A DNA stretch of 64,000 bases from Sulfuriferula plumbiphila (GTDB lineage Bacteria; Pseudomonadota; Gammaproteobacteria; Burkholderiales; Sulfuriferulaceae). The notes under the pieces were generated by a model. The model saw only the letters and a list, made by a program, of their open reading frames with translations. It was not told the origin of the DNA and did not search any database. Both the position numbers and the translations under genes were made by a program. The stretch is taken from contig NZ_AP021884.1 in NCBI RefSeq assembly GCF_009938015.1, forward strand, positions 124,001-188,000. Reading direction: 5' to 3'. Every line of letters starts with the position of its first letter. The first letter of the stretch is position 1. This document shows, one piece after another, positions 1 through 11,906 of the stretch.

Positions 1-398
1 GGCACCGAGATGATTTCGGCCAGGCGGGTGTGCAATGCGGTGCGTTTACGCGCATCAAGCAAGGTACGCAGACGGTTATTCTCCTGCTCCAGATCACGGT
101 AGCGCAGTACGGCACCGGCATAATCCAGGTTGCGCTGGCGCAGCACGGCGTTGTCGTGCTGGAGGTCGGCGTGATTGACAAAAAAGCCGCTGACCTGGTC
201 ATATATGCCCAGCGGTGTCTGGGCTGCTTCCTGGATCGGGTAGAGCAGGGTAGACAAAACACTGCGCACGCCACCCAATACCTTGAAACGCGTATCTGCC
301 ACGATCACCGCAATGCTGATCAGCACATAGATCAACAGGCGCGCGCCCGCGCCCGGGCCGCGCGGAAATAGTTGCAGTTGGGCGTCCCGGTTGGGCAT
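1..398 (-). CDS. mreC: Rod shape-determining protein MreC (N-terminal part; runs off the window)
   Basis: About 132 N-terminal residues are visible, starting MPNRDAQLQL, with the rest beyond the left edge. One transmembrane segment (about residues 22-40, containing LLIYVLISIAVIVADTRF) is followed by a stretch typical of the MreC coiled coil (residues about 80-120, rich in L, R, E and N). MreC is a bitopic inner-membrane protein that dimerises in the periplasm and links cytoplasmic MreB filaments to the elongation peptidoglycan synthases. It lies 63 bp downstream of mreB on the same strand, the usual mreBCD order. Identity rests on the N-terminal topology and on position. The catalytically silent beta domains cannot be checked here. 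Confidence 0.9.
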   Translation of the reverse strand, partial: MPNRDAQLQLFPRGPGAGARLLIYVLISIAVIVADTRFKVLGGVRSVLSTLLYPIQEAAQTPLGIYDQVSGFFVNHADLQHDNAVLRQRNLDYAGAVLRYRDLEQENNRLRTLLDARKRTALHTRLAEIISV

Positions 399-461
399 GG
401 GCTATCGAGGTATTCCAATGGCTTGAGGCGGCGATGAGGTGCGGCGGTGCAGCATTGCAGA

Positions 462-1943
<1,482 letters not shown>

Positions 1944-1953
1944 CCCTCCCCCC

Positions 1954-3408
1954 ATGATCAACGCAAGCCTGAAACAACTCGCCGCGCTGCTGGCCGAGAA
2001 AAAAATTTCCAGCCTGGAGCTGACGCAAAGCTACCTGGAGCGCATCCACGCGCTCAATCCGGCGCTCAACGCCTTTGTCACGCTCAACCAAGCAAGCTCG
2101 CTGGCGGAAGCCCGCGCCGCCGACGCCCGCATCGCCGCCGGCGCCGCTGCGCCGCTCACCGGCATTCCCATCGCGCACAAGGACATCTTCTGCGCCGACG
2201 GCTGGCGCACCACCTGCGGCTCGAAGATGCTGGACAACTTCATCGCCCCCTACGACGCCCATGTGATCAGCCGGTTCAGGGCGGCGGGCATGGTCAGCCT
2301 GGGCAAAACCAACATGGACGAGTTCGCCATGGGCTCTTCCAATGAAACCTCGTATTTCGGCGCGGTAAAAAATCCGTGGGACGCGGACGCAGTTCCCGGC
2401 GGCTCCAGCGGTGGCTCGGCAGCAGCCGTGGCGGCACGCCTGGCGCCCGCTGCCACCGGCACGGACACGGGCGGGTCGATCCGCCAGCCCGCCGCGCTGA
2501 CCGGCATCACCGGCCTCAAACCCACCTACGGCGTGGTGTCGCGTTACGGCATGATCGCGTTCGCCTCGAGCCTCGACCAGGCCGGGCCGATGGCCAAATC
2601 CGCCGAAGACTGCGCGCTGCTGATGAACGTGATGGCGGGTTTCGACGAGCGCGACTCGACCAGCCTGGAACGCCCGGACGAGGACTACACCCGCAATCTG
2701 GACCAGCCGCTGGCCGGGCTGAAAATCGGCCTGCCGCGCGAATATTTTGCTGAAGGCCTCTCCGCCGACGTGGGCGCAGCAGTGGAAACGGCGCTAGCCG
2801 AATACCGCAAGCTCGGTGCCAAAACCGTGGACATCTCGCTGCCCAACACCCGGCTGTCGATTCCGGTGTACTACGTGCTTGCCCCGGCGGAAGCGTCCAC
2901 CAACCTGTCGCGTTTCGACGGCGTGCGCTACGGCTACCGCGCGCCGGATTACACCGACCTCACCGACATGTACCAGAAAACCCGCGCGCAGGGCTTTGGC
3001 AGCGAAGTCAAACGCCGCATCATGATCGGCACCTACGTATTGAGCCACGGCTATTACGATGCCTATTACATGCAGGCACAAAAAATCCGTCGCCTGATCG
3101 CACAGGATTTCGATGCGGCGTTCAAGCAATGCGACATCATCATGGGGCCCACGGCACCCAGCACCGCGTTCAATTTCGGCGAAAAAGCCGGCGACCCGGT
3201 GTCCATGTATCTGTCCGACATCTACACCATCGCCGTGAATCTCGCCAGGCTGCCGGGCATGTCGGTGCCGTGCGGCTTCGGCGCCAACGGCCGTCCGGTG
3301 GGCCTGCAGATCATCGGCAACTATTTTGCCGAGGCGGAAATGCTGGGCGTCGCCCACCAGTATCAGCTCGTCACCGACTGGCACACGCGCATGCCGGAGG
3401 CCCAATAA
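1954..3408 (+). CDS. gatA: Asp/Glu-tRNA amidotransferase subunit A (amidase)
   Basis: This 484-residue amidase-signature enzyme hydrolyses glutamine and passes ammonia to GatB. The Ser-cisSer-Lys triad elements are visible: lysine in GIPIAHKD (about residue 76), the GGSSGGSA block (about 149-156) and [17 protein letters not shown] with the nucleophilic serine (about 170-177). [13 protein letters not shown] follows as usual. Length is normal for GatA (about 485). The gene lies 10 bp after gatC and ends one base before the gatB ATG, so the three subunits are very likely co-translated. No anomaly is seen. Confidence 0.98.
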   Translation: MINASLKQLAALLAEKKISSLELTQSYLERIHALNPALNAFVTLNQASSLAEARAADARIAAGAAAPLTGIPIAHKDIFCADGWRTTCGSKMLDNFIAPYDAHVISRFRAAGMVSLGKTNMDEFAMGSSNETSYFGAVKNPWDADAVPGGSSGGSAAAVAARLAPAATGTDTGGSIRQPAALTGITGLKPTYGVVSRYGMIAFASSLDQAGPMAKSAEDCALLMNVMAGFDERDSTSLERPDEDYTRNLDQPLAGLKIGLPREYFAEGLSADVGAAVETALAEYRKLGAKTVDISLPNTRLSIPVYYVLAPAEASTNLSRFDGVRYGYRAPDYTDLTDMYQKTRAQGFGSEVKRRIMIGTYVLSHGYYDAYYMQAQKIRRLIAQDFDAAFKQCDIIMGPTAPSTAFNFGEKAGDPVSMYLSDIYTIAVNLARLPGMSVPCGFGANGRPVGLQIIGNYFAEAEMLGVAHQYQLVTDWHTRMPEAQ

Positions 3409-3409
3409 C

Positions 3410-4840
3410 ATGAACTGGGAAATCGTCGTCGGGCTTGAGGTTCATACCCAGCTCTCCACCCGCTCCAAAATCTTCTCCGGCAGCAGCATTGCCTTTGGCG
3501 CAGCGCCCAACACCCAGGCCAGCGCGGTGGATATCGCGCTGCCCGGCGTGTTGCCGGTGCTGAACAAGGGCGCGGTGGAGCGCGCGATCCAGCTTGGCCT
3601 CGCCATCGGTGCCAACATCAGCCGCCGCTCGGTATTCGCGCGCAAGAATTACTTCTACCCGGACTTGCCCAAGGGCTACCAGATCAGTCAGATGGAGCTG
3701 CCTGTCGTGGAAGGCGGTAGCCTCACGATTCAAGTCGGCGAGCGCGAGAAAACCGTCCGCATCACCCGCGCCCACCTCGAAGAAGACGCCGGCAAGTCGC
3801 TGCACGAAGACTTCCACGGCATGACCGGCATCGATCTGAACCGCGCCGGCACGCCATTGCTGGAGATCGTTTCCGAGCCGGACATGCGCGGCTCGGCTGA
3901 AGCCGTAGCCTACGCCAAAACGCTGCATAGTCTGGTGGTATGGCTGGGAATCTGCGACGGCAACATGCAGGAAGGCAGCTTCCGTTGCGACGCCAACGTC
4001 TCGGTGCGACGCCTGGGCAGCAGCGCTCTCGGCACGCGCTGCGAGATCAAGAACCTCAACTCGTTCCGCTTCCTGGAACGCGCCATCGAATACGAGGCGC
4101 GGCGCCAGATCGAGATCATCGAGGACGGCGGCAGCATCCGCCAGGAAACGCGCCTGTACGACCCGGAGCGCGACGAAACCCGCACCATGCGCAGCAAGGA
4201 AGATGCGCACGACTACCGCTACTTCCCCGACCCGGATCTGCTGCCGCTGGTGATTTCCGAGGAATGGATAGAACGCACCCGCGCCGCCATGCCGGAACTG
4301 CCGGAGGCGATGCGCCGCCGTTTTGTGACGCAATATGGCCTGCCCGCTTACGATGCGGGCCTGCTCACATCTTCCAAGACGCTGGCCGCTTATTACGAGG
4401 CGCTGGTGGCCGCGGCAGGCGGCGAGGCCAAAATCTGCGCCAACTGGGTGATGGGCGATCTCTCCGCCGCGCTCAACCGCAGCGAACTCGACATTGCCAA
4501 CAGCCCGGTATCCAGCAGTCAGCTCGCTGCACTGATACAGCGCATCGCCGACGGCACGCTGTCCGGCAAGCTGGCCAAGGAAGTATTCGAAGCGCTGTGG
4601 CAGGGCGAGGGCGACGTGGATGCGATTATCGAGGCGCGCGGGTTGAAACAGGTGTCCGACAGCAGCGCGATTGAAGCCATCGTGGACGCAATCCTCGCCG
4701 CCAACCCGAATCAGGTCGCCGAATACCGCAGCGGCAAGGACAAGATGTTCGGCTTCTTTGTCGGCCAGGCAATGAAAGCCATGAAGGGTAAAGCCAATCC
4801 GCAGCAGTTGAACGACATCCTCAAGCGCAAGCTGGGATGA
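3410..4840 (+). CDS. gatB: Asp/Glu-tRNA amidotransferase subunit B
   Basis: The 476-residue product begins [17 protein letters not shown], the conserved GatB N terminus. The frame is open further upstream inside gatA, but family alignment fixes the ATG at 3410. It shows [22 protein letters not shown] and [12 protein letters not shown]-type kinase-domain motifs (here [13 protein letters not shown]) that activate the misacylated tRNA with ATP. It ends in the YqeY-like tail (about residues 330-476, [17 protein letters not shown]). The start is one base after the gatA stop. It is followed by a palindromic repeat rather than a clear terminator. Confidence 0.98.
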   Translation: MNWEIVVGLEVHTQLSTRSKIFSGSSIAFGAAPNTQASAVDIALPGVLPVLNKGAVERAIQLGLAIGANISRRSVFARKNYFYPDLPKGYQISQMELPVVEGGSLTIQVGEREKTVRITRAHLEEDAGKSLHEDFHGMTGIDLNRAGTPLLEIVSEPDMRGSAEAVAYAKTLHSLVVWLGICDGNMQEGSFRCDANVSVRRLGSSALGTRCEIKNLNSFRFLERAIEYEARRQIEIIEDGGSIRQETRLYDPERDETRTMRSKEDAHDYRYFPDPDLLPLVISEEWIERTRAAMPELPEAMRRRFVTQYGLPAYDAGLLTSSKTLAAYYEALVAAAGGEAKICANWVMGDLSAALNRSELDIANSPVSSSQLAALIQRIADGTLSGKLAKEVFEALWQGEGDVDAIIEARGLKQVSDSSAIEAIVDAILAANPNQVAEYRSGKDKMFGFFVGQAMKAMKGKANPQQLNDILKRKLG

Positions 4841-4856
4841 TCCTGGAAAAAGCGGT

Positions 4857-4978
4857 TAACCACGGGGTTCACGGAGAGCACGGAGTAAAAACAACGGATT
4901 GCAGGTCGTCTGGCTTTTACCCGTTGGAGGTGGCCATAAAAGATTCCGGATGGCCTTCCTCCCTGAACTCCGTGGTTT
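4857..4978. repeat. Intergenic palindromic repeat, 'CCACGG/CACGGAG' type
   Basis: The 215 bp between gatB and glmU hold a left arm at 4857-4876 (AACCACGGGGTTCACGGAG) and a nearly complementary right arm at 4960-4978 (CTGAACTCCGTGGTTT). They are separated by about 83 bp and differ at two or three positions. Such 'cacggag' elements are scattered between genes in many proteobacterial genomes. A relative lies at 44411-44462 in this window. The paired arms could fold in RNA and act as a weak transcription end for gatCAB. No T-run follows, so that role is inference. Confidence 0.6.
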
Positions 4979-5000
4979 TGAACCAAGTTTTTAAGGTTGA

Positions 5001-5028
5001 TTCGCCCATAACAGCAATTGGGTATACT
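5001..5028 (+). promoter_or_regulatory. Probable sigma-70 promoter of glmU
   Basis: A near-perfect -10 element TATACT lies at 5023-5028, 27 bp before the glmU ATG. A weak -35 candidate TTCGCC is at 5001-5006 with 16-bp spacing, and TTGATT at 4997-5002 has a less favourable 20-bp spacing. The call rests mainly on the -10 and its position. Confidence 0.45.
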
Positions 5029-5055
5029 TGCGCGAAATCCTGATCCGTGAGAACA

Positions 5056-6432
5056 ATGACCGCTCCGTTCAATATTGTCGTGCTGGCCGCCGGGCGCGGC
5101 ACACGCATGGCATCCACCCTGCCCAAGGTGCTGCATCCGCTGGCCGGAAAACCGCTGCTCGCACACGTGCTGGACACTGCGCGCCGCCTCGACCCGGTAC
5201 AAACCTGCGTGGTGTATGGCTACGGCGGCGATGCGGTGCCGCATGCCATCGCCGACCCCAACATCGCCTGGGCGCTGCAGGCTGAACAGCACGGTACCGG
5301 CCACGCGGTCATGCAGGCGCTGCCGCATCTGGGTGGCTCCGGCGTGACCCTGATCCTGTATGGCGACGTGCCGCTCACCACGCTGGAAACCATGCGCGAA
5401 CTGTCCGCGCTTGCCGCACAGGACAGCCTCGCGCTGCTCACCATCGAGCTGCCCGACCCCAGCGGCTATGGCCGCATCGTGCGCGACGGCAGCGGCGCAG
5501 TCGTGCGCATTGTCGAGCACAAGGACGCCGATGCCGGCGTTCGTGCAATACACGAAGTCAATACCGGCCTGATGGCGCTGCCCACGCAGCTGCTCGCCGG
5601 CTGGCTGGCACGGCTGACCAACGGCAACACCCAGGGCGAGTACTATCTCACCGACATCATCGGCATGGCCGTGGCCGACGGCGTGCCGGTGCGCACATGC
5701 AGCCCGCGCCATGCATGGGAGATTCTCGGCGTGAACAGCAAGGTGCAGCTGGCACAACTGGAACGCCTGCATCAGGCCAATGTGGCACACACTTTGCTGG
5801 AACAAGGCGTGACCCTGCTCGATCCGGCGCGCCTGGACGTGCGCGGCATGCTGCTGTGCGGGCGCGATGTGAGCATCGACGTGAACTGCGTATTTGAAGG
5901 CCGGGTCGAGCTGGAAGACGGCGTGAGTGTGGGCGCCAACTGTGTCTTGCGCGATGCGCGCGTCGGCAAAGGCACGCAAATTGCGCCGTTCTCGCACATC
6001 GTGGAAGCCACATTAGGCAGCCATAACCACATCGGCCCCTACGCGCGCATTCGACCCGGCACGGTGCTGGCGGCTGATGTGCATATCGGCAATTTTGTCG
6101 AGATCAAGAACAGCCAGGTGGACGATGGCTCCAAAATCAACCACCTGTCTTATGTCGGCGACAGCACGGTGGGCAAAAAAGTGAATATCGGCGCAGGCAC
6201 CATCACCTGCAATTACGACGGTGCCGACAAGCACCGCACGGTGATCGAGGACGACGTGTTTATCGGCTCGGATACGCAGCTGGTGGCGCCGGTGACCGTA
6301 GGCCGGGGGGCGACGATAGGCGCGGGCTCGACGATTACCAGGGATGCACCGGCAGGCGAACTCACTCTGTCGCGCAGCAAGCAATCGAGCATTACCGGCT
6401 GGCAACGCCCGGTTAAAAAACCGAAAGCATAG
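5056..6432 (+). CDS. glmU: Bifunctional UDP-GlcNAc pyrophosphorylase / GlcN-1-P acetyltransferase
   Basis: GlmU makes UDP-GlcNAc for peptidoglycan and LPS in two steps. The 458-residue product has the N-terminal uridyltransferase domain (residues about 1-230) with LAAGRGTRM and [14 protein letters not shown]. The C-terminal left-handed beta-helix of hexapeptide repeats (about 250-440) contains the acetyltransferase region ([16 protein letters not shown]). The ATG at 5056 was chosen over an in-frame GTG three codons upstream because [13 protein letters not shown] matches family N termini. It is followed after 12 bp by glmS, so the two dedicated steps from fructose-6-P to UDP-GlcNAc are encoded together. 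Confidence 0.98.
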   Translation: MTAPFNIVVLAAGRGTRMASTLPKVLHPLAGKPLLAHVLDTARRLDPVQTCVVYGYGGDAVPHAIADPNIAWALQAEQHGTGHAVMQALPHLGGSGVTLILYGDVPLTTLETMRELSALAAQDSLALLTIELPDPSGYGRIVRDGSGAVVRIVEHKDADAGVRAIHEVNTGLMALPTQLLAGWLARLTNGNTQGEYYLTDIIGMAVADGVPVRTCSPRHAWEILGVNSKVQLAQLERLHQANVAHTLLEQGVTLLDPARLDVRGMLLCGRDVSIDVNCVFEGRVELEDGVSVGANCVLRDARVGKGTQIAPFSHIVEATLGSHNHIGPYARIRPGTVLAADVHIGNFVEIKNSQVDDGSKINHLSYVGDSTVGKKVNIGAGTITCNYDGADKHRTVIEDDVFIGSDTQLVAPVTVGRGATIGAGSTITRDAPAGELTLSRSKQSSITGWQRPVKKPKA

Positions 6433-6444
6433 GAGGAAACCATT

Positions 6445-8274
6445 ATGTGTGGCATCGTCGGCGCCGTGGCGCAACGCAATGTCGTTCCCATCCTGCTCGA
6501 AGGCCTGCGCCGGCTGGAATATCGCGGCTATGACTCTGCCGGGCTGGTTACCGTCAATGGCGGCCTGAGCCGGGTACGCAGCATCGGGCGCGTCGCCTCG
6601 CTGGCTGAGGCTGCGCAAGTGCAAAAGATCCACGGTCACCTCGGCATCGCCCATACGCGCTGGGCCACCCACGGTGCCCCCACCGAGCTCAACGCCCACC
6701 CCCATATCAGCCGCGATGACCTGGCGGTGGTGCACAACGGCATCATCGAAAACCACGAGGCGTTGCGCAGCCGCCTGCGCGAACTGGGCTATGCGTTCAC
6801 CTCGGAAACCGATACCGAAGTCATCGTCCATCTCGTCCACCATTACTATCACGCCGACAAAAACCTGCTCAGCGCGGTGCGCCGTGCCGTCGCCGAACTG
6901 CATGGCGCCTATGCCATAGGTGTGGTGGCGCGCGATGCACCGCACCAGCTGGTGTGCGCGCGCCGCGGCAGCCCGCTGCTGATTGGCTTGGGCATAGAAG
7001 AAAATTTCATCGCTTCGGACATCTCCGCGCTGTTGCCGGTCACGCAGAAAGTGATTTATCTGGAAGAAGGCGACGTGGCCGACATCGGCCTGCTCAACAT
7101 CCGCATTTATGATGCCGGCGGCAACCTGGCAGAGCGTGCCGCGCACATCTCCGAGCAGTCTTCGGAGATGGCCGAACTGGGCAATTACCGCCACTTCATG
7201 CAGAAGGAAATCCACGAACAGCCGCGCGCGCTGGCCGACACCCTGCACGACGCCGTGGCCGGGGAAAGCCTGCTGCCCGAACTGTTCGGCGTTGAGGCCG
7301 GCGAGGTGTTCGGCTGCATCAACGCCGTCACCATCCTCGCCTGCGGCACCAGCTTCCACGCCGGCAAGGTCGCCAGCTACTGGATCGAAGCGCTGGCCGG
7401 CATCCCATGCCGTGCCGAAATCGCCAGCGAATACCGCTACCGCGACAGCGTCGCCAATCCCGATGCGCTGCTCATCACCCTGTCGCAATCGGGAGAGACT
7501 GCCGACACCCTGGCCGCCCTCAACCACGCCAAAACACTCGGCCACCAGCACACCCTGTCGATCTGCAACGTGCCGGAATCGGCGCTGGTACGCCAGTCCA
7601 GACTGCGCTTCCTGACCCGTGCCGGTCCCGAAATCGGTGTAGCCTCCACCAAGGCGTTCACCACCCAGCTGGCCGCGTTGTTCCTGCTCACGCTGCTGCT
7701 CGCCAAACAGCGCGGGCGCCTGACCCCGGCTGCCGAGGTCGCGCACATTCAAGCACTGCGCCAGCTGCCTGGCAAGGTGCAGCAAGTGCTGGCGCTGGAA
7801 CCCGAAGTGGAACGCTGGGCGGAACGCTTCGCCGACAAGCAGCACGCGCTGTTCCTGGGACGCGGCATGCACTACCCGATTGCCATGGAAGGCGCGTTGA
7901 AGCTCAAGGAAATCTCCTACATCCACGCCGAAGCCTACCCGGCGGGCGAGCTCAAGCACGGCCCCCTGGCACTGGTGGACAAGGACATGCCCGTAGTGGC
8001 CATCGCCCCCAACGACATCCTGCTGGAAAAGCTCAAATCCAACCTGCAGGAAGTGCGCGCCCGCGGCGGCGAACTCTACGTGTTTGCCGATGCCGACACC
8101 CATATCGTCCCCAGCGAGGGCATCCACGTGCTGCAACTGGCCGACCACGCCGGGCCGCTGTCGCCCATCCTGCACACCATCCCGCTGCAAATGCTGTCTT
8201 ACCATGCTGCCCTGCAAAAAGGCACCGACGTGGACAAGCCGAGGAATCTGGCGAAATCGGTGACGGTGGAGTGA
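6445..8274 (+). CDS. glmS: Glutamine-fructose-6-phosphate aminotransferase (isomerizing)
   Basis: This 609-residue GlmS forms glucosamine-6-P from fructose-6-P and glutamine. After Met the catalytic Cys-2 starts the Ntn glutaminase domain ([13 protein letters not shown]), with [16 protein letters not shown] and [11 protein letters not shown]. Two SIS isomerase domains follow (about 290-430 and 460-600; [23 protein letters not shown]). The end (...[15 protein letters not shown]) matches the family. A strong Shine-Dalgarno sequence, AGGAGG, sits 8 bp before the ATG. It is co-transcribed with glmU. No glmS ribozyme or GlmZ-type leader is visible in the 12-bp gap. Confidence 0.98.
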   Translation: MCGIVGAVAQRNVVPILLEGLRRLEYRGYDSAGLVTVNGGLSRVRSIGRVASLAEAAQVQKIHGHLGIAHTRWATHGAPTELNAHPHISRDDLAVVHNGIIENHEALRSRLRELGYAFTSETDTEVIVHLVHHYYHADKNLLSAVRRAVAELHGAYAIGVVARDAPHQLVCARRGSPLLIGLGIEENFIASDISALLPVTQKVIYLEEGDVADIGLLNIRIYDAGGNLAERAAHISEQSSEMAELGNYRHFMQKEIHEQPRALADTLHDAVAGESLLPELFGVEAGEVFGCINAVTILACGTSFHAGKVASYWIEALAGIPCRAEIASEYRYRDSVANPDALLITLSQSGETADTLAALNHAKTLGHQHTLSICNVPESALVRQSRLRFLTRAGPEIGVASTKAFTTQLAALFLLTLLLAKQRGRLTPAAEVAHIQALRQLPGKVQQVLALEPEVERWAERFADKQHALFLGRGMHYPIAMEGALKLKEISYIHAEAYPAGELKHGPLALVDKDMPVVAIAPNDILLEKLKSNLQEVRARGGELYVFADADTHIVPSEGIHVLQLADHAGPLSPILHTIPLQMLSYHAALQKGTDVDKPRNLAKSVTVE

Positions 8275-8282
8275 CAAACAGG

Positions 8283-8345
8283 GTGCGACAGCGCCTTGTC
8301 CGGATAAGCGGTTGCAGCGGCGCTGATGTCGCATCCTGATCCGGA
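8283..8345. repeat. REP-like double palindrome after glmS
   Basis: Two overlapping hairpins are seen. TGCGACAGCGCC (8284-8295) pairs with GGCGCTGATGTCGCA (8319-8333) with a 3-nt bulge. TCCGGAT (8299-8305) pairs with ATCCGGA (8339-8345). Order and wording (CCGGATAAGCG...GTCGCATC...GATCCGG) recall enterobacterial REP units. There is no T-run, so it is not a classic terminator. It could protect the 3' end of the glmS mRNA or be a RAYT-mobilised repeat remnant (inference). Confidence 0.45.
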
Positions 8346-8431
8346 AATCATGCGGCGCAAAATCAGCCTGCCGGTTCCTCAGCGAGGCAAATTCCAGTCG
8401 GGTTTGTGCTAACCCGGGGCGGCCCGGCAGA

Positions 8432-9256
8432 GTGATGCCGGCGTTTGGCAATTTGAAACCGGACGAGATCGAGGCCATCGTCAGCTACGTGCGCGCCTGG
8501 AACAAGGGACCGGCCGTCACCTATTCCACGCAGCCGATCCAGGGCAATGCAGTGCATGGCAAGCAACTGTTCACGCAATACTGTGCGGCATGCCACGGCG
8601 CCAGCGGTGAAGGCGGCAGGGGCACTGGCGTTACATTTTCACGTCCGCGCGATTTGCCGGTCATGGCGCCCGCACTGCATAACCCCGGTTTCCTTGCCTC
8701 GGCCACCGATGCCATGATCAAGGCCACGCTGATGCAGGGCCGGGAAGGCACGCCGATGGTTTCCTTCAGCAAGCGCGGACTGCAGGAACGCGACATCAAC
8801 GATATCGTCAGCTATGTACGCAGCTTCGAAAAACAGCCGTTGGCGGAAAGCGCGAAGCTATTGCAAGTGGAGAATCCGGTCATTGTGCGCGACTCGCCTT
8901 ATGACCTGAAAACCACGGTGGAAAATGTAAAGCAGGCGGTCAGCAACAACAATTTTTTCTACGGCCGGGTGCAGACGCTGGACTATGGACTGACCACGCC
9001 GGACAAGGAAAACCCCAGGCAGGTCATCGTCTATTTTTGCAACATCAGCCTGCTCAATCAGGCGCTGGGCATCGATCCGCGCGTGGGCATGTTCCTGCCG
9101 TGCCGCATCACCATCGTCGAGCACCATGGCAAGGTACAGGTGATGTCGGTGAATCCGGAAGTACTGAGCAAGCTGTTCAACAATTCCGAGCTTAACCGCC
9201 TGTGTGGGCAGATGAGAAAAAGCTACACCACCATCATGGAGGAGGCGACGTTATGA
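8432..9256 (+). pseudogene. 5'-truncated cytochrome c-DUF302 fusion protein
   Basis: The open frame encodes 274 residues but begins in the middle of a cytochrome c domain. MPAFGNLKPDEIEAIVSYV is the methionine-ligand end of such a domain, whose heme site and any signal peptide are absent. A complete second c-type domain follows (CAACH, Cys51, Cys54, His55 counted from GTG 8432; axial Met in GTPMVSF). A C-terminal DUF302-like domain (about 155-274) comes last. Without an export signal the protein could not be matured, so I read it as a remnant. The upstream 157 bp hold no cytochrome sequence in any frame. The next gene overlaps its end and is also damaged. A start beyond a sequencing error is possible but unlikely. 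Confidence 0.75.
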
Positions 9257-9506
9257 ACAAGCTGATGCAGTGGATAGGGGTCGGCCTGACGCTGTTTTTG
9301 AGCGCGCTGCCATGGCGGAGGGCCTGCTCATGGAACGCACGGATAACCAGTTCCCGGAACTCATCCCGTTCCTGCCACTGAACATCACCATTTTTGCGGA
9401 AGGCGACCAGGCCATACTGGTGGCGAGCCATCCGCGCATGCTGGAAGCATTTTTTCCTGCCCCCGGCTTGCTGGCAATCATGGACGGGGTGCGCGAATCG
9501 AAATAG
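9253..9506 (+). pseudogene. Small secreted protein, frameshifted in its signal peptide
   Basis: An ATG at 9253 with an adjacent AGGAGG begins a good signal sequence (MNKLMQWIGVGLTLFLSALP), but that frame then leaves homologous-looking sequence. The continuation is in the frame two bases on, from about 9312 (MAEGLLMERTDNQFPELIP...) to the TAG at 9506. Restoring one base near 9310 would give ...LSALPxMAEGLL, with an ideal AxA-type cleavage site. The body (about 65 residues: FPELIPFLPLNITIFAEGDQ, FFPAPGLLAIMDG) is unrecognised. By position it is a partner of the cytochrome c/DUF302 gene it overlaps by 4 bp. Internal starts at 9312 or 9330 would give a cytoplasmic product. A sequencing error is the alternative. 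Confidence 0.6.
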
Positions 9507-9560
9507 TGCTGGCGGCCCAAGCCAGCCGTTACCGCCACAAGGCGCATGATGGCATTCGCA

Positions 9561-11051
9561 CTATTCCGCCTCGTTCAAGGGTAACCAGAGCGTAAAGCAC
9601 GCTCCACCTTCCGTCCGGTTGCTCACCCGTACATGGCCCTGGTGCAGCTCCGCCACACGCTTGACGATGGCCAAGCCCAGCCCGGCATGACCACGGCCTT
9701 CGCGTTGCTGGCTGCCCTGGAAAAAACGCTCGAACACCCTGGCAATGTCGGCTGCAGCAATCCCCGCGCCGGTATCCGTCAGAATCAGCGCGATGCCACC
9801 GTCCCGGGGCTGGGCAGTGAGGCAGATAGTGCCGCCGGTGGGGGTGTAGCGCAGCGCGTTTTCCATCAGGTTGGCAATGGCGCGCTCGATCAGTGCGGCG
9901 TCCACTTCCGCCAGCGGCAGAACATCCGGGTAGCTGCTGTCAATGTGCACTCCGCGTGTTTCTGCGGCAGGGGCAAAGCGCTGGGCGATGTCGTCAATCA
10001 GCTCACCGAGGTGGGTGGGGACTTTTTCCAGGCGCATGGCGTCGCTGTCGAGCCGGGCAAAATCAAACAGGGACGCGGACAAACGATCCAGGTGCTGGGC
10101 ATTTTTCAATGCGACCTGAAGAAAGCGTTCGCGTTCCGCTTTGTCCAGACGCTCGCCGCGCAGGATAACCGTTTCCAGATGACCGGTAAGCGAGGTGAGC
10201 GGCGTGCGCAGATCATGCGAAATGCTCGCCACCCAGTCGCGCCGGGTGGCATCCATGCGCCGCACCCGCTGCACCTGTTCATGCAGGCGCTGCACCATGT
10301 CACGGAAGGCGCGTGACAGATGGCCGATTTCATCACGCCGATCCTGATGCGGGAAGCTGGCGGGATCGGGAATATCCTCGATCCCTGCTGCGCGCACCTG
10401 GTCGGCTGCGCTAGCCAGGCGGCGCAGGGGGCGCGTGATCTGCGCCATCACCACCAGCACAAACAAGGCGCTGAGGATACTCGCGCCGAAGGCGACCAGC
10501 AGCGCCGTGCGGTTGGCATAGCTGGAGGCCAGTAGTTGGCCGGGATTGGTTTCCGGCGGTCGCATCAGCATGTAGAGGTAACCGGATTGCACCTTGCCGT
10601 CATAAATCGGCGTGGCAGCAAACAGGCATTTCATGCCCGGGAAATCCGGGTCGCTGCCATACACGATTTTTCCGCCGGGGTTATCCAACAACTGCCGGAT
10701 GGGGGCCAGGGCGACATGGCTGCTGCCGCCTATCGAGCGCTGCTTGGAATAGCCGACGCGCACCCGGCCCTGGTTGTCGATCAGATACAGCGCGCTGGAT
10801 GGCTCCAGCAACAACATCTGCTCAAACCGGGTTTCAATCTGCTCGCGCCGGATGTGCTCTAGTTTTCCCAGCTCCGGGTACATCCACGCCACGTTACGGG
10901 TGAACTGCAAGCCCTGCTGCTGGCGCAGTTCGTCGTTGTAGGCACTGTGGGCAAAATGCACCGCCAGGGTGAAAATCGCCGCGATAAGCACGCAAAATCC
11001 GATGACCAGGATGGTAATGCGTGCACGCAGGCTGTCTGCAAGCAGCCGCAT
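9561..11051 (-). CDS. Two-component sensor histidine kinase
   Basis: This 496-residue membrane kinase starts at the ATG at 11051 (MRLLADSLRARITILVIG). A longer open frame lies inside the regulator gene and is not used. Domains in order: TM1 (about 12-32), a periplasmic sensor of about 150 residues, TM2 (about 188-210), HAMP, a HisKA H-box (SISHDLRTPLTSL) and HATPase_c with an N-box (NLMENALRYTP) and G-boxes (DTGAGI, GLGLAIV). The start codon overlaps the stop of the upstream response regulator by one base (TGATG), showing translational coupling. The stimulus is not evident. The pair is transcribed away from an ECF sigma-factor gene. Confidence 0.93.
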   Translation of the reverse strand: MRLLADSLRARITILVIGFCVLIAAIFTLAVHFAHSAYNDELRQQQGLQFTRNVAWMYPELGKLEHIRREQIETRFEQMLLLEPSSALYLIDNQGRVRVGYSKQRSIGGSSHVALAPIRQLLDNPGGKIVYGSDPDFPGMKCLFAATPIYDGKVQSGYLYMLMRPPETNPGQLLASSYANRTALLVAFGASILSALFVLVVMAQITRPLRRLASAADQVRAAGIEDIPDPASFPHQDRRDEIGHLSRAFRDMVQRLHEQVQRVRRMDATRRDWVASISHDLRTPLTSLTGHLETVILRGERLDKAERERFLQVALKNAQHLDRLSASLFDFARLDSDAMRLEKVPTHLGELIDDIAQRFAPAAETRGVHIDSSYPDVLPLAEVDAALIERAIANLMENALRYTPTGGTICLTAQPRDGGIALILTDTGAGIAAADIARVFERFFQGSQQREGRGHAGLGLAIVKRVAELHQGHVRVSNRTEGGACFTLWLPLNEAE

Positions 11052-11767
11052 CAGGTGTCCGCGAAGCGGTAACCGACACCGCGTATGGTAAGAACGTATT
11101 GCGGATTGGCCGGGTCGGCTTCGACCTTGGCGCGCAGCCGGTTGATGTGGGTATTCACATTGTGCTCGTAAGATTCCAGCGTGGTGCCCCAAACCGCATC
11201 CAGCAGCTGCGCGCGCGAATAGACCCGGCCAGGATGGTGCGCCAGAAACAACAGCAGATCGAACTCCTTGGCGGTCAGCGCGATGGGCTTGCCGGACAGC
11301 CGCACTTCGTGGCGCAGCGTATCTATCTCCAGATTGCCTGCGCGCACCAGCGACTTATCATCCGGCGTCACCGTGCCACGCATTTTTTCCGAACGGCGCA
11401 GCAGCGCCTTGGCGCGTGCCTGCAATTCCGGGATGCTGAACGGCTTGCCCAGATAATCATCTGCCCCGAGTTCCAGCCCCACTACGCGATCAATTTCACT
11501 GGCCTTGGCGGTCAGCATCAAAATCGGCGTGTAATGCCGGGTATCCGCACGCAGCGCGCGGCACACCTCCAGACCGTTCAGCTCAGGCAACATCAAATCC
11601 AGCACGATCAAGTCAAACATGCCACTGCGCGCCAGCTCCAGCCCGGCGATTCCATCTGCTGCACACGTCACCTGCAAGCCCAAATCCTCCAGATGCAGAC
11701 GGATCAGATCGGCAATTTCTGCAGTGTCCTCCACCACCAGGGTGCGGCAATCATTGAGCATATCCAT
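11051..11767 (-). CDS. OmpR/PhoB-family response regulator
   Basis: The product is 238 residues from the ATG at 11767 (MDMLNDCRTLVVEDT). The frame is open further upstream but without similarity. The receiver domain (about 6-120) has the acidic pocket VVED, phospho-acceptor in VLDLMLPELNG, and LTAKA and KPFS switch residues. The winged-helix DNA-binding domain (about 145-236) ends with the typical VLTIRGVGYRF. It is cognate to the kinase whose start it overlaps. The 139-bp gap to the divergent ECF sigma gene should hold both promoters. I see no clear operator in it. Confidence 0.94.
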   Translation of the reverse strand: MDMLNDCRTLVVEDTAEIADLIRLHLEDLGLQVTCAADGIAGLELARSGMFDLIVLDLMLPELNGLEVCRALRADTRHYTPILMLTAKASEIDRVVGLELGADDYLGKPFSIPELQARAKALLRRSEKMRGTVTPDDKSLVRAGNLEIDTLRHEVRLSGKPIALTAKEFDLLLFLAHHPGRVYSRAQLLDAVWGTTLESYEHNVNTHINRLRAKVEADPANPQYVLTIRGVGYRFADT

Positions 11768-11906
11768 GCCCCTTAGTCTTGTGTGTGCGTCCAACCTGAC
11801 ACCGGATTCACAATATTTGTTATCGAAACGATATGTTCGCGCAACGCAGCCGAGATTATCAGCCAGCAAACTGCAGGCTGTCACTCAAAGCAAGCGGAGG
11901 CGTACC

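Noticed and set aside
4711-5997. 428-codon minus-strand open frame over gatB end and glmU
   Set aside because: Opposes glmU. Low-complexity shadow translation without motifs.
8350-8412. 20-codon frame (MRRKISLPVPQRG...) before the truncated cytochrome
   Set aside because: Too short, no ribosome-binding site, and no similarity to a cytochrome signal peptide. It cannot supply the missing N terminus.
6013-8478. 821-codon open frame antisense to glmU and glmS
   Set aside because: It lies opposite a certain gene (glmS) over its full length. Composition is that expected of a GC-rich shadow frame (His/Gln/Arg/Ala-rich), with no family motifs.
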